A stretch of DNA of 64,000 bases from Pigoraptor vietnamica (lineage: Eukaryota > Opisthokonta > Filasterea). A model generated the notes under the pieces. The model saw nothing but the letters and a program-made list of their open reading frames with translations. It had not been told where the DNA came from and made no database searches. Every line of letters starts with the position of its first letter. The stretch's first letter is position 1. Positions 10,699-21,740 of this stretch are shown piece after piece. The position numbers and the translations under genes were made by a program. The stretch is taken from contig CALSCQ010000139.1 of NCBI GenBank assembly GCA_943704525.1, forward strand, positions 1 to 64,000, written 5' to 3'.

Positions 10699-12273
10699 TC
10701 AGCACGTGGAGAGCGCTGGCGAGACGTTCGAGGCGTAGCCCGAGTCGCGCTTGCCCTCCCCTTGCGACGCCTTTGCTAGCGCCTGCCGCGCGTCGGCCGC
10801 CTGGCACCCGCGGCACGCCCGCGCGCCGGGAATGTCCAGAAACAGCGCCCAGGGCTCGAGCGAGAGCGGCGGCTGCGGCGGCGGCACTTCTGGCGGCGTA
10901 ATCTGCGACGTGCCCGTCATCCGATCGACAATCGTGCACTTGCGGTGCTCGAACTCGCCAATTGACAGCTGCCCGCGCTCCAGCAGGGCTTTGAGTTCCC
11001 GGAAGCGCTCCAGCGAGACATCGATGCAGTCGTCGTCCTCGTAGCCGTCGTAGTCGACTGCCTCGCCGTCAATCCCCTCGCCCGCACCGGCTTGGTCGCG
11101 GCGCCGCGCGGAGGAATTCGCCGGAAGCACGTCGTAACAAATGCGGAAGGTGCGGACCGCACCGAAGAGCTCGAGCACGTCCACCACAAACGACCAACCG
11201 CGCGACGCTGCGACGTGGAGGGGCGTGCAGCCCTTCCAGTCGCGAGCATTCGGATTGGCGCCGCGGTGCAGGAGGAAGCGGCAGCAGGCGGCGTGGCCAC
11301 CCGCGGCGGCGGCGAAGAGCGGCGTCTCCCCCAAGTCATCCGTCCAGTCGATGAACGCCCCCTCGGCGACCACTGTCGCGAGTTTCCTGCAATTTGAAGC
11401 ACACACACGCGTAAGGGAGCCGGACACCACAGAGGAGTGCGTACGGCGCAATGCACGGCGGGAGATCACGAACCTGAGATCGCCCGCGGCGGCTGCGGCA
11501 AACAGGCGCCCCTTGACTTCAAGCGCATTAGCGTACGCAAGGGCCGCCGCAGCGAGGATGGCGGGCAGCACGTCCGAGCCCTCGTACGGCACCTCCGCCA
11601 GCAGGAGGGACGGCGCGCGGTAGCCGTGGAAGCGGACAAAGCCGTTCGTGACGACGCAGCACGCCAGGCGGCGCGGCTCCTGGAGCGCCTGCACAATGCG
11701 CCACGTGTCGCGCGCGCACTCCAGCGGGCGGAAATCGTTCACCGCCACCCGCACCCCGTCGCGGCCCACCCAGTCGTCGCCGACAATGCGCCAGCCGAGG
11801 ATGTCGCGGGTCGCGCGGTGGCTCACGCAGTGCCACACCTGCGCAAAGCACGCGGCGTGTCAGCCGACATTGTTCACAAGCGGACTCGACAAGCGATGCA
11901 AAGAAAGAGGATGGCGCACCTGGTGGGCAAGGCAGCCGCTCACGGGCAAGCGCCGGGCGTGCGCCACTTGCTTGAGCAGGTCGCCCTTGGACGCATCATA
12001 GCCGAGCACGGCGCGGGCCAGCCGCATCTCAACGGTGCTCAGCGAGTGCGCGTCTACGGGCGCATTCTGTTGTTGGGCCGAATCGGAAACCGCAGCGCAT
12101 TTCGCGCCGTCGGCCGGCGATGTGTGTGAGGCGCGCTCGAGGTCGCCATGGAATCCAGAGTCGATGCTGTAGTGGCGACCGGAAAGTGCCACCTCGAGGT
12201 GTTCTGCATGTGTGTGCGCAGGCGCGTGTTGTACGCCGCACTGCGCAGTCTGGGCGCACACGGCGCTGGGCAT
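10699..12273 (-). CDS. Ankyrin-repeat protein of unknown role
   Basis: Three exons (11920-12273, 11474-11838, 10699-11386) join in frame into 468 residues. Clear ankyrin repeats occupy the middle, for example DDLGETPLFAAAAGGHAACC and WKGCTPLHVAASRG. About 200 residues ahead of them (including RDILGWRIVGDDWVGRDGVR) form a domain I do not recognise. After an acidic stretch comes FRELKALLERGQLSIGEFEH, which resembles the short SHOCT-like helix pair at protein ends. The intron 11387-11473 is 87 nt, in frame and free of stops. The start at 12273 (MPSAVCAQT) is the first ATG in the frame. Two CCAAT boxes on the sense strand lie 235 and 421 bp upstream. Confidence 0.7.
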
Positions 12274-12949
12274 GTTGGTGGGTGGGTGGCGGCAGCCTCA
12301 CTGCCGCACGGCCGCCATCCTCGGCAGAAAAACGAGAGAAAACGAGAGAATAAACGGCGCAGAGAAAGGAGAGGACGTCTTTCGAGTGCGCAGAGCAGTG
12401 CGGCAGCGCCCTCTTGTTTGGCATCGGCCTGACTTGCTCGAGTGTCGCGTCGTCTGATTTCGCGCCACGCGTGGTGGAGCAGCCAGAGTTTGTGCGCAGT
12501 GCGCGCGATTGGCTGCCGCGCAGGCGGGCGATCACATGCCGCGGATTGCCTCTCTCCCCCGGCTCTCCTTTTTCTCTCCCCCGCGCGGCCGTCCCATAGT
12601 TAGCCCATAGTGAGCGCGTCTCCCTGCGGTGGCCGATGCGCTGTCACGTGTGCGCAGTATGGGCTGCGTCATAGCCACTGGGCGCCGCACGCGATTGGTC
12701 GAAAAGGGTGTCCGGCAGCCAAAAGGGGCAGCAGCGCACAATGCACTGACGCGCACCAACCGCACCCGGCACACGGGCGGAGACGACGTTGCATTCCTCT
12801 CTGCAAAAGTGACCGTGCGCAAAAACCGCAAACGGACACAAAATTTACTGACACGGCTGGCTGTGGCGGCCATTCATTGCTTCCGTTTGTGGTGACACCG
12901 TGTTCGCTTTGCTGGTTCGCTTTGCTGTTTCGCCTACGGCCTACGCCAC
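12274..12949. promoter_or_regulatory. Intergenic: promoter of the ankyrin gene and 3' flank of USP5
   Basis: No exon was recognised in these 676 bp. Two ATTGG motifs (12508-12512 and 12694-12698) read as CCAAT on the minus strand, the transcribed sense of the ankyrin gene, and could be NF-Y sites. The first sits in a CGATTGGCTG context that recurs at 25497 upstream of XRCC3. Confidence 0.4.
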
Positions 12950-13817
12950 TCACGACGTGCGCACGAAAAAGTACAGGTAGCCCTGGCCAGGGGCGGGTGC
13001 ATCGCCGTGATCCGCCACCTTTTCATCGTTGAAGAATGCCCAGCGCCCATCGTCCATGCGGACGTGCGCCACGTAGTGCCCGCAGTGCACCGACGTTCCC
13101 TTGTGCGTGACATAGGCATGCAGGCGATACTTGGGAATAGCCTCGCGGCGCCCGGCGTCCGGGATGGCTGGGGCTATAACATTGTCAGACCACAATACAT
13201 CAAACTCAGACGGCAAGTGCGCTGAGGGAACTGCAGAGTTGAACTTACCGCCAGCAGGCGCCCCTGCGACGTCAGCGTCCACATCGCCGGCGTCGTCGGG
13301 ATGGCTAAAGAGCCAGTCGACCGCCCGCTCCATGTTCCCACCCTGTAATCAAAACAAGTTAGGACGAAGACCGCAACTAATCACGACGAAGGTGAGCACT
13401 CACAGTCTCTCGGAGGGCCTTTCGTGCCTGCGCCGGCGTGAATCCCATGTCGCAAAGAGAGGAAATGCTTGCTTCCGCCGCGGCGTCGGGCGCACCGCCG
13501 GCCGCGGCCTCTGGGACGTCAATGTCTGCAGCTGCCAGTGAGCGTCTGCTCCCACTCTGAACAACACGGCACACTCTACCCACCAGGGTCGTCCATGTGC
13601 TCCAGGATCCAATTCATGGCCACTTCGGCACCTGCGTTTCCGGTTGCCTTGACCGCCTTTTCGCAACGCACGCGAGGAAATCCCATGCCGACGAGCTGGT
13701 CGACAGCAAGCGGATCGATGGCTGGCGTTGAAGCCGCTGCAGACGGTGAAAGAGGGGTCGTCACGTATCGAACCGAGGGTAACACCACACACACACATAC
13801 ACACGCACACACACACA

Positions 13818-13850
<33 letters not shown>

Positions 13851-16236
13851 TATCAAGACGCGAACCTGCAGGCGCGGGCGCGTCCTCGGGAAGGAGAGTC
13901 TCGCCGCGAGGCGCAGCAGTGGCCATGAAGGGTGCGAGGTCCAGGGTGCCGGGAACGACGACCTCGACGTCTGCAAGAAAGACGAGATTAAATTTATGTG
14001 CGCCACTAACGCCCTCCACATACCCGACCCACCCAGCTTCTTGGGGACCCAATCCTCGTACACAAAACGCCGCAGTTGCACAACGAGCACATCCGGCGTC
14101 GAATAGAAACGATTGTGCCTGAGCGCCGGGGTGGTTAGAACAGCGCGTAATTGCTCGAGGGTGGCCATGTGTGATCCAAAAAAATACTATCACGAACAGC
14201 ACCCACTTGGTGGCAGACGTTTTCTGCTTGCAGCCGGGGCAGGTGAATTCAACTGCGTCGTCACTTGTGAAGGCGCGCATGCTCGCCGTGATATCCGCAG
14301 CGCCGTCCTCAAACGCGACGGGCACACCGACGTGGTTGTCCTTCGTGTACGAGTACCGGCACCCGCCGCACGATGTGCACTGGAGGCGCTGTTGCACAAC
14401 AAACTCAAAGCACGACGCCGGCGACGGGCCCGACGGCGCGCCCGCCTTTGCGTCGCGCTCGATGCGTGCGCAGAGGTGCTGGAAGAATTCGAAGGCGTCC
14501 TGTTGCCGCATCGTCGCGAACTCGGGGTGGTCGCGGCCCACTACCGACTTGAACATGGTCGGGCGCACGCCCACCTGCGACGTGTCTGGCGCCTTCTCGA
14601 TGGCCGTCCCCAGCGACAGCGCAATCGCCTCGGCTTCGGCTGCGTCGTCCCCCTGCGCGGCGTTGGCAGGTGCAGGGGCTGGACGCGCGTAACGACCGCT
14701 CAGAATGCCGTCCGCCATCTTCTCCATCTGGCAGCGGAAGCACTGAGAGCAGCAATATTAGAAAGTCAGGCATGGCCACGTTGGAACGACGCCGCGCGCA
14801 ACGCAACACGTGTCAGCGCGCACCTGCGCGTGCGACGAGGCCATGCAGGCCGTCCGATGGTCTTCGGCACCGGCGTACTGTGCGCGAAATGCGGCGAGGG
14901 GCACCACCGACTGCAAGACCGATGCCATGTAACAGCTGCTCCGCACGGCAACGATGAGTACGACAGCGCATAAAGATGCAACGCAATCGACTGACTACGG
15001 CTGAAGAAGGCAGCAGACGCCAGTGCACAACACGACATAGCGCACTAAGCGCATACCTGTTACCCAGATTCGCAATGCCCGTCGCGCCCGGCCCACACAA
15101 CGGAGCCAACGGCTTGCCGTCATTTCCCGTCATGCTAAATGCAAACCTGCACGCACGAAGTCAGCTGTGCTCGGACCGGGTACGTGCTCTCGCGGCCACA
15201 ACAACACTCACTTGAGATTTTGGTCCAGCTCAAGCTCCTTGGTGCTCTTCTCCGTCTGCGACTGCTTGGCAATCTCAATACCAAAGTGCGCCAAGTGCTC
15301 GGCCAGCATCGTGTCGAGCCGCGTCTCGTCGCACGCGTAACAGTAGATGTCAGCGTTGCCCTCGGCCGTGATCGTGCCCATCTTGCACACAACGCCGTGC
15401 CCGGTCGCCTTGAAGTGCTCCACGGCGTGGTTGTTACCGCCGCTGCCGTCAAAATTCCTGCGGCCGCAGCCGAGGTTTCCGCACGCGAGGCACAGCCACA
15501 AGTTGGCGCTCAGTTCGCACGAACCGCAATGTGCGAGCCCCTTGTGCGCGAGAGGCGCAGAGGGGAGCTGGTGTAGCATCACTGTGTGCTCGCACGCCAC
15601 AACCTCGTCCGTCCAGGCCTTCAGCTCCTCGGTGCGGTTCGCTGACGGGGCGCGCATGACGGCCTCGATCACAGCGGGAAGATCCCCCGACGACGGGTCG
15701 ATCTCGACGCCGCCGCAACCGTAGCAGAACACGCGGTGGTGGTAACGGTACTTTGGGGCATCCTGGCTCAGTCCGCCGGGGACTCCTATCGCGAGCTTTG
15801 TAATCTTGGCGGGCGGTTCCTCCGCCGAAGACTGCGAGGGAGTCCGAGTTAATGCTGTCACGCACACGAACAGGGCAAGCACAGGGAAAGGCGCACCTCG
15901 ACGAGCTCGCGGCGCACATTCAGCGCCAACGGGTGATCGAATTTCTGGGCGTGCAAGGCCGCGTGGCTGGCAGCAGAGCGGCAGCCTCCGTTGAAGCAAG
16001 TCAGGCAGACATCGACTCCGTCGGCTGAATCCTGCGCAGTGGTTTTGTTTTTTTTTTTGAGTTAAAAGTGAGCAGAGGGGCAGTGCAAGAGGATGACGAA
16101 CCTCTGTATCAAAGCATTGTGTGCACTCCTCGCGGTAGACAACCTGCGACAAGGTCGGAGCGCGCACGCGAACACTGTGCGGACAGGACGACTGCATTTC
16201 CGCGCGTTCAATTTCTTCCAACGCGCGCTTCGTCAT
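12950..16236 (-). CDS. USP5: USP5/isopeptidase T deubiquitinase
   Basis: The multi-exon gene encodes a cytosolic cysteine protease that disassembles unanchored polyubiquitin. From the start at 16236 there is the cryptic Zn-finger region (VVYREECTQCFDTE, VCLTCFNGG). The UBP Zn finger follows (15208-15835: CGSCELSANLWLCLACGNLGCGR in two pieces, GHGVVCKMGTI, IYCYACDETR). The catalytic Cys block LGNSCYMASVLQ is split by an intron inside its Ser codon, and the Cys codon is at 14932-14934. MRQQDAFEFFQHL and the Cys pairs CTSCGG and CPGCKQK mark the USP core. Two UBA domains follow (VDQLVGMGFPRVR, ISSLCDMGFTPAQ). The His block is YRLHAYVTHKGTSVHCGHY and the protein ends YFFVRTS. All catalytic elements are present, so the gene looks intact. 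An intron at about 13785-13850 holds a TG tract on the sense strand. Confidence 0.93.
13785..13850. repeat. CA/TG microsatellite in a USP5 intron
   Basis: About 65 bp of (CA)n with interruptions, TG on the sense strand of USP5, lies within an intron between the two USP half-domains. Confidence 0.85.
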
Positions 16237-16464
16237 TCATGTGCTAGATGGGTCACAACTCCTTGAAACTTTCTTCTAGATTCCACGACTGAAAAAAAAC
16301 GTTGAGACGGCCAAGTCAGCTGACGCGCGTAACCCAGAAAATAAGCCTAGTTAATCCTGGGGTTTACCTTATATGTCTACAATTGGACAACACTTTCACG
16401 AAAATAGACACAAAATGTCGCAAAAACCAAATACAGTAAAGAATGTTCATATCTTAAGGATATT

Positions 16465-16469
16465 AAAAA
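16465..16469 (-). terminator. Pol III oligo-T terminator of the tRNA gene
   Basis: Five consecutive T residues on the minus strand lie 12-16 bases beyond the tRNA 3' end, the expected RNA polymerase III stop. Confidence 0.7.
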
Positions 16470-16480
16470 TAATCTGCGCT

Positions 16481-16573
16481 GCTCCAGGCGGGGATCGAAC
16501 CCGCGACCTTGGCATTTCTCGCACGCGTACTGCCGTATAAGTACCATGCTCTAACCAACTAAGCTACAGGAGC
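16481..16573 (-). tRNA. tRNA-Ile (anticodon UAU) with a 20-nt intron
   Basis: The minus strand folds as a full cloverleaf. The acceptor stem pairs GCTCCTG with CTGGAGC, D-arm GCTTAGTTGGTTAGAGC gives the A box, and T-arm GCGGGTTCGATCCCCGC gives the B box. The anticodon stem pairs TGGTA with TGCCA only if a 20-nt intron (16516-16535) is removed after position 37. The loop then reads CTTATAA with anticodon TAT (16537-16539), which decodes AUA. Introns are common in eukaryotic tRNA-Ile(UAU). No CCA is encoded, as expected for a nuclear gene; a CCA-adding enzyme gene lies about 1.5 kb away, probably by chance. Confidence 0.95.
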
Positions 16574-17056
16574 CCGCGCGGGGTAACATGACAACCAAAT
16601 TTGGAGCATGTACCCAGGCTGCTGATTTTGCATATTTGGTACGCAACGGTTCTGGTGCTGGACATGGTGAGGGTTAGGCTGAGGAGGAAAGAGAATGGCA
16701 CGCGGAGAACGTGGAGCCGCGCCTTTGGAGGCCGTCGCAAATGTGAGGGAATGTTTGTTTCAATGGGAGCTGTATCAGTGCTGGTTCACTACATTGGAAG
16801 CGCGACCCTGCCCTTCAGCCTGACACCGGACTGATTTGTCACACACCCGTTCACTCTAATCTGCGCCGTGCTCCCTCGGGCAAGAGTGTAGAGTGGCAAA
16901 AGAGTTTTCTCCCGACGAAACGAATGACATTCCGCGCCTGCCAGCGCAGCACGTGAGACACCGTAGGCCCTTGTATCAGTCGAGTTCGAAGACTATTCAA
17001 CCGAAACTCTGTAAACAAATCGGTGGCCGAATCGAATCCCACGATATCACATCGCC
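16574..17056. other. Intergenic, no gene recognised
   Basis: These 483 bp lie between the divergent tRNA-Ile and the coiled-coil gene. Open frames here are short and show no family resemblance. The right end presumably carries the promoter of the 17057 gene. Confidence 0.5.
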
Positions 17057-17990
17057 ATGGCAGAAGCGCAGGACACAGGCGCAGACGCGCGCGAGCGGGA
17101 AGAGGCCGACGTGCACGAGCTTCTCGAGCGTCTCAGTGCGCTGAAGAGCGATTACGAAGCAGCAAATGCCGGCGTAAGTGTCACACAATGTCATGACCAG
17201 TGGAAGCGCTCAAAAGCTGATATGTCCTCGCCTCTCATCAGCGTGATGTGCGACCCGTCGGCGACCGCACGGACCCGCGCCAGTGCCGCCGCGTCTGCGC
17301 GTCGGTCGTGCGCCGCATTGCGTCGTCGTGGGACAGCGCAGTCCGTGAGAACGTCGAGCTTGTGCGCGCCGCCGTCTTTAGTGCCGAGGCACCCGCACGC
17401 GAAGAGGCGCCCGCGGGCCCTGACACGCCGGCGGACGTCCGCCGCGACGCGCAGGACAGGCGCGATTTGCTAAGCAGCGCAGAAGACGTGTTTGGGATAC
17501 TCTCGCGGCAATTGTCGCGCGGCCTTCTCGAGCCCATCGCGCAGAAGGCAGGGACTGTGCCGCGACCTTCTTTCCACTTTTCGCGCCTGTCATCTTACTT
17601 CCCTTGTTTTTGCAGATCGAGGATGACTGCACGGCCGCATGTGCGTCCACTCTCACAAAGTGAGTGGCGTTTATTCAGTGCAAGCAGTGTCGCTCGCTGT
17701 GTTTAGCTGACAGCCTCCGCAGGGATCAGGCCGACTGCCTCGAGCAGGCCGAAACATTCGGTCGCATGTGCCGCTGCATCGAGACGGCGGTGGACGACTG
17801 GAACAAAAAGCGGCGCCGGCAGCAGATCGACGTGCAGGTGCGTTGCTCGCAACGTTGCGCACGGCATCATTTTGAAATATCGGCCAGAGAAACCCACATC
17901 TTACTCTATACTTTTCATTGTCTCTCGCAGATTGAGCAGCTCGAAAGAAACCTTCGTGCGCTTAGAGAGGAGCAGGCGCGGTCAAAGTAA
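17057..17990 (+). CDS. Small coiled-coil protein, function unknown
   Basis: About five exons encode roughly 200 residues. It starts MAEAQDTGADAREREEADVH in exon 17057-17173. The second exon begins at 17242 (RDVRPVGDRTDP) and runs through VRENVELVRAAVF and EDVFGILSRQLSRGLLEPIA. Later exons give IEDDCTAACASTLT, DQADCLEQAETFGRMCRCIE, VDDWNKKRRRQQIDVQ and the end IEQLERNLRALREEQARSK. Helical, Cys-containing segments flank a C-terminal coiled coil. I do not recognise the family. The intron near 17545 has either a GC donor right after CAGAAG or a GT donor nine bases later; both are phase 0. Its stop is 40 bp from that of the CCA-adding enzyme gene, tail to tail. Confidence 0.65.
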
Positions 17991-18030
17991 ACGTTCATTG
18001 CTCCTTTTGTCTGTCGCCCAATTTCCAGCC

Positions 18031-19557
18031 TCACTTCCGCTTGCCCTTCGCCTGGGGCGCGGCGGGCGGCGGCGGCGGCAAAATGGCGAGCAGTTCCTCG
18101 CGCGTCATCTCAAAGTCGCTGCGCTTCCACGCCTCGCGGAGTTCCTTCAGCGCGCGGCCCAGCTCGGGGCCTTTCGCGTACCCAGCTGCCGCCAACACGG
18201 CGCCGTTGACGGGCGGCTCTGGCGTTACCCACGCGGCGAGTGCTGCAACATCGTCCCCCCGGCCGACATAGCGCAGCAGTTCTTCGGCGTGCGACCGCGG
18301 CGTGCTATCGACGACGAGGTCCTTGCAGAACTTGAGGTCGACCTGCGCAAAACAGACTGTTAGGCCGAACACCGCTGCTACAGAGTACACTGAAGACCTC
18401 GCCCCATGCATCGCAGACGCCTTCAGACGGGTCGCTGCGGCACTCACCGGCTGCGTCCTCGTACGCATGAGAAAGAGGCCGAGCGTCTTCTCCGCATTGG
18501 ACAGGCGCCACCGCAGGCAGAGGGCCTCAAAGTCCTCCGGCTGCTCGAACGCCGCCACAAGCACGGACACGGCGCAGTCCGTGCGGCTGCGGATGCGCGC
18601 AATCTCATCGAGCGAGAGGGACTGCGGCAGGCCAATCTGCGCCAAGAGACCCACGTCGCGCATGGTGCTCAGCACTCCCGCGGCGTGCGCATCCGACAGC
18701 ACGCGGGCCATCTCAGCCCAAATGCGCTCGCCAGATATGCCCTTCATGCCTTCCACGTTCGCCGCAATCGCGCGCAGCGTCGCGGCGTCGTGCACATCTG
18801 TGCCGTTAATGCGCGCATGGAAACGAAAGTACCGGAGAATGCGCAAGTAGTCCTCGCGAATGCGCGCCGCGGGGTCCCCCACAAACACAACGCGACGCGC
18901 CGCGAGGTCCCCGTGGCCGCCAAAGTAGTCGTACAGCGTCCCGTCGAACGACAGCGACATTGCGTTGATGGTGAGGTCGCGCCTGTTCGCATCCTCGCGC
19001 CAGTCGCGCGTGAAGTCGACCACCGCGTGACGCCCGTCCGTCTCGCGATCTATCCGCAGCGTCGTTACCTCAAAGTTCTCGCCCTCGACAACCGCCGTTA
19101 CGGTGCCGTGCTGGAGACCCGTCGGAATGTGGCGCAGGCCGGCCGCGCTCAACAGCGCCATCACCTCGTCCGGTGTCGCATCCGTCGCGAGGTCAATGTC
19201 TTTGGGTTGCTTCCCCAGCAGCAGATCGCGCACGGCGCCGCCGACAATGCGAATTTGCCATCCCGCCCGCGAAAACAGCTGGGACAGGTGGATCAGGGGC
19301 GGCCGCAGCAGCGCGCGAAAGTGCGGGCTGCCGGCGAGAGACACCGCAGTGGCGCTGTCGCCCATCAGGCGAACGTCGCTGCCACGGCGGGCACACGGGG
19401 GGATCACAAGGGTAGGGTGAACAACAACGGCTGCGACGAAGGGCTGCACCCGAGCAGCGCAAGGGGTCGCACTCGAAGCACGTGCTGTCGTCCCAGTTGC
19501 TGTCCGCCGGGAAAGGGACGACAGGGCCAGGCGGGCGCGCGAGAGTGAGGCGCGCAT
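18031..19557 (-). CDS. TRNT1: CCA tRNA nucleotidyltransferase (TRNT1-like)
   Basis: This template-independent polymerase adds and repairs the 3' CCA of tRNAs. Two exons (18448-19557 and 18031-18342) give 473 residues. The class II nucleotidyltransferase core shows GGAVRDLLLGKQPKDIDLAT with the DxD metal ligands, then RRDLTINAMSLSFDG, and RIREDYLRILRYFRFHAR as the ATP/CTP-binding block. The C-terminal helical body ends with a Pro run and a Lys/Arg tail. The start at 19557 gives MRASLSRARLALSSLSRR, an Arg/Ser-rich leader suited to mitochondrial import. An in-frame ATG inside the body (MGDSATAVSLAG) could start a cytosolic or nuclear form. The 105-nt intron (18343-18447) contains no stop and is a multiple of three. 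Confidence 0.93.
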   Translation of the reverse strand: MRASLSRARLALSSLSRRTATGTTARASSATPCAARVQPFVAAVVVHPTLVIPPCARRGSDVRLMGDSATAVSLAGSPHFRALLRPPLIHLSQLFSRAGWQIRIVGGAVRDLLLGKQPKDIDLATDATPDEVMALLSAAGLRHIPTGLQHGTVTAVVEGENFEVTTLRIDRETDGRHAVVDFTRDWREDANRRDLTINAMSLSFDGTLYDYFGGHGDLAARRVVFVGDPAARIREDYLRILRYFRFHARINGTDVHDAATLRAIAANVEGMKGISGERIWAEMARVLSDAHAAGVLSTMRDVGLLAQIGLPQSLSLDEIARIRSRTDCAVSVLVAAFEQPEDFEALCLRWRLSNAEKTLGLFLMRTRTQPVSAAATRLKASAMHGARSSVYSVAAVFGLTVCFAQVDLKFCKDLVVDSTPRSHAEELLRYVGRGDDVAALAAWVTPEPPVNGAVLAAAGYAKGPELGRALKELREAWKRSDFEMTREELLAILPPPPPAAPQAKGKRK

Positions 19558-19767
19558 CGTGTGTGGAGAGGGGTGCAAGATACGGCGTGTGCATTTTATC
19601 CGAAGTCGCAATGGGTATTGGCGTGACGTCATGTCCAGTTGGCGCAGTCGGCACCAGCTGACGTCGGCGACCTGCATTTCAACACTGCCGTGGTAGTCCC
19701 TCTTTCGACGCCACGTCCAGGACTGAGACCGTGGGTGTGCGCAGGAGACCAAAGAACACCGTGGACG
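19558..19767. promoter_or_regulatory. Divergent promoter interval, CCA enzyme and epimerase
   Basis: This is 210 bp between head-to-head starts. It includes a short GTGACGTCATG stretch (about 19622-19632) whose TGACGTCA core is a consensus CRE/bZIP palindrome. That is a sequence observation only. Confidence 0.4.
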
Positions 19768-21593
19768 ATGGCCGGTGCGGAGGTTAGGGCGACGCTGGAG
19801 CGGCACCTCGCGGCCGTCCGGGCGCAGCTCTACGAGTCTGTGGTGCCCTTCTGGATGCAGCACTCTCTCGACCGCGCGCATGGCGGTGGGTGCTCTTGCT
19901 GCTCTGTGTGCGTGTGCGCTGATGTCCTGGTTCGGTGGTCAGCAACGGGCGTGTGAGCGCAGGGTATTTTAATTGCCTCGATCGCGATGGCAAGCCCTTC
20001 GACACGAAAAAGCACGTCTGGCTGCAGGGCCGGCAGGTGCGCCAGGACGTTGCACATTGCGACCCTGCTGCGTTTACTCACTGGGGTGGCCGTCACAGGT
20101 GTGGATGCTGTCGAAGCTCTACAACGAGAGCCCCGCGCTGAAGGGCAACACGGACCTCCTGGACGCCGCGCGATTGGGCGTCGAGTTTCTTCGGAAGCAT
20201 GCGCGTCGCGAGGACGGCCGAGTGTACTTTAGTCTCACGCGCGAGGGAGAGCCCTTTTTCATTCAGCGAAAGATGTTTGCCGAGTGCTTCTACCTCATGG
20301 CCCTCGCCGAGTACGGCCGGTATGTGCTGCCGACTGTGGCCGAGTTTTCCCTCGCTGTGGCGTGATCTGACGGCGCCGTATCCAAGGGCCTCTGGGGACC
20401 GCAAGTGCCTCGAGGAGGCTGCCGAGGTGTTCGAACAAGTCCTCACGTACGCCGACACGCCCAGCATTTTGGGACGCCCGCAGCTGTCCGGCCAGGTTCG
20501 ATGGGCGCGTGCTTTCGACGCAATTATGCTGTTGCTTATTCGCCTGCTCGGTCACAGAAACCTACAAACGAACTCGCGGTGCCGATGATTCTCTTGAACG
20601 TTATAGACGAGCTTCGCACGGCCTTTGGCGACGTGTCCCTCTACAGCACGCGAGCAGAGTGGTGCGTCGCGCAGATCCGCCCTCATGTCGTGGACGGCAA
20701 GGGCTGGGTGCTCGAGAACGTGTCCGCACCTGACGGAAAGCCAATGCTGGACTCGCCGGAGGGCCGCCTCAGTGGGTGCTGTGCGCCGTCACTATTGATC
20801 CGGGGGGTGGTGGGGGGGGGTGGGGGAGGACAGTTTCTCATTTTGACTTCATTTGACCACCCAGTTAACCCGGGCCATGCAATCGAGGTGGGACATTGCA
20901 GAATCTCTCGTTCATAGGGCAGTTGTTGACGCCTGTACCGCAGGCGGGCTGGTTCCTCCTTGCGTATGCCATCAAGTCGGGGAGGGCGGATCTGGCCGAC
21001 ATGGGCGCCAAGATGGTTGAGGACTCGTTCGCGCTCGGCTGGGACAAGGAGCACGGGGGCATTCTCTACTTCATCGATTGCCTTGGCTACTCGCCCGTGC
21101 AACTCGAGTGGGATATGAAGGTGCGTCTACGTGTCGGTGTTCCACTCTCACTACACCACTGACTTGCCTTGCCCGCCGGCTGACAGCTCTGGTGGCCGCA
21201 CAATGAGGCGATGGTCGCGTACGCGCTTCTCTTCCGCCACTTCCGCGACCCCAAGTACTTGGAGCGCTTCACGCAGGTCACCGAGTATGCGCTGTCGCAT
21301 TTTCCCGACGGGGAGTGCGGCGAGTGGTATGGGTATCTCAACCGGCAGGGGTCTGTGACGCACCGATTCAAAGGCGGGCCATACAAGGTACATCCGGGGT
21401 GGTTTGCATGATGTCCGCGTGAGGTGACATGCGCGGTGGAACAGCGCCGCCAAGTGCGTCACTGAGTGCGCGCAGGCCGAAGTGGTGGTATTTACTCCGC
21501 AACACCTATTTTCGTGCGCAGGGGTTCTTTCATGTGCCGCGATCTCTCTTCCTCTGCGAAAAGTACCTTTCAGAGGTGCTTGCAGACCTCTAA
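19768..21593 (+). CDS. RENBP: N-acylglucosamine 2-epimerase (renin-binding protein family)
   Basis: The enzyme interconverts N-acetylglucosamine and N-acetylmannosamine, feeding or draining sialic-acid metabolism in the cytosol. Around eight or nine short exons build an (alpha/alpha)6-barrel protein. It starts [18 protein letters not shown], then has [40 protein letters not shown] and the exon LINPGHAIE. After that come [33 protein letters not shown] and QLEWDMK joined to [19 protein letters not shown]. It ends with [20 protein letters not shown], then [15 protein letters not shown]. These are the conserved blocks of the AGE family in order, ending at a TAA at 21591-21593. The gene looks complete. 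I solved most, not all, junctions. Confidence 0.92.
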
Positions 21594-21740
21594 CCTCTCC
21601 CTATCCCAAGGCAATTGGGCGCCGTTGCACTGATTAAAATATCTCTTTGTACAATAAGACCACAGGCGCGTCCAATGCGCCTGTTGAATAGGATAGGCCG
21701 ATGCACGCAATCGACAACGCACGCTGCCGCAAGGCGCCAC

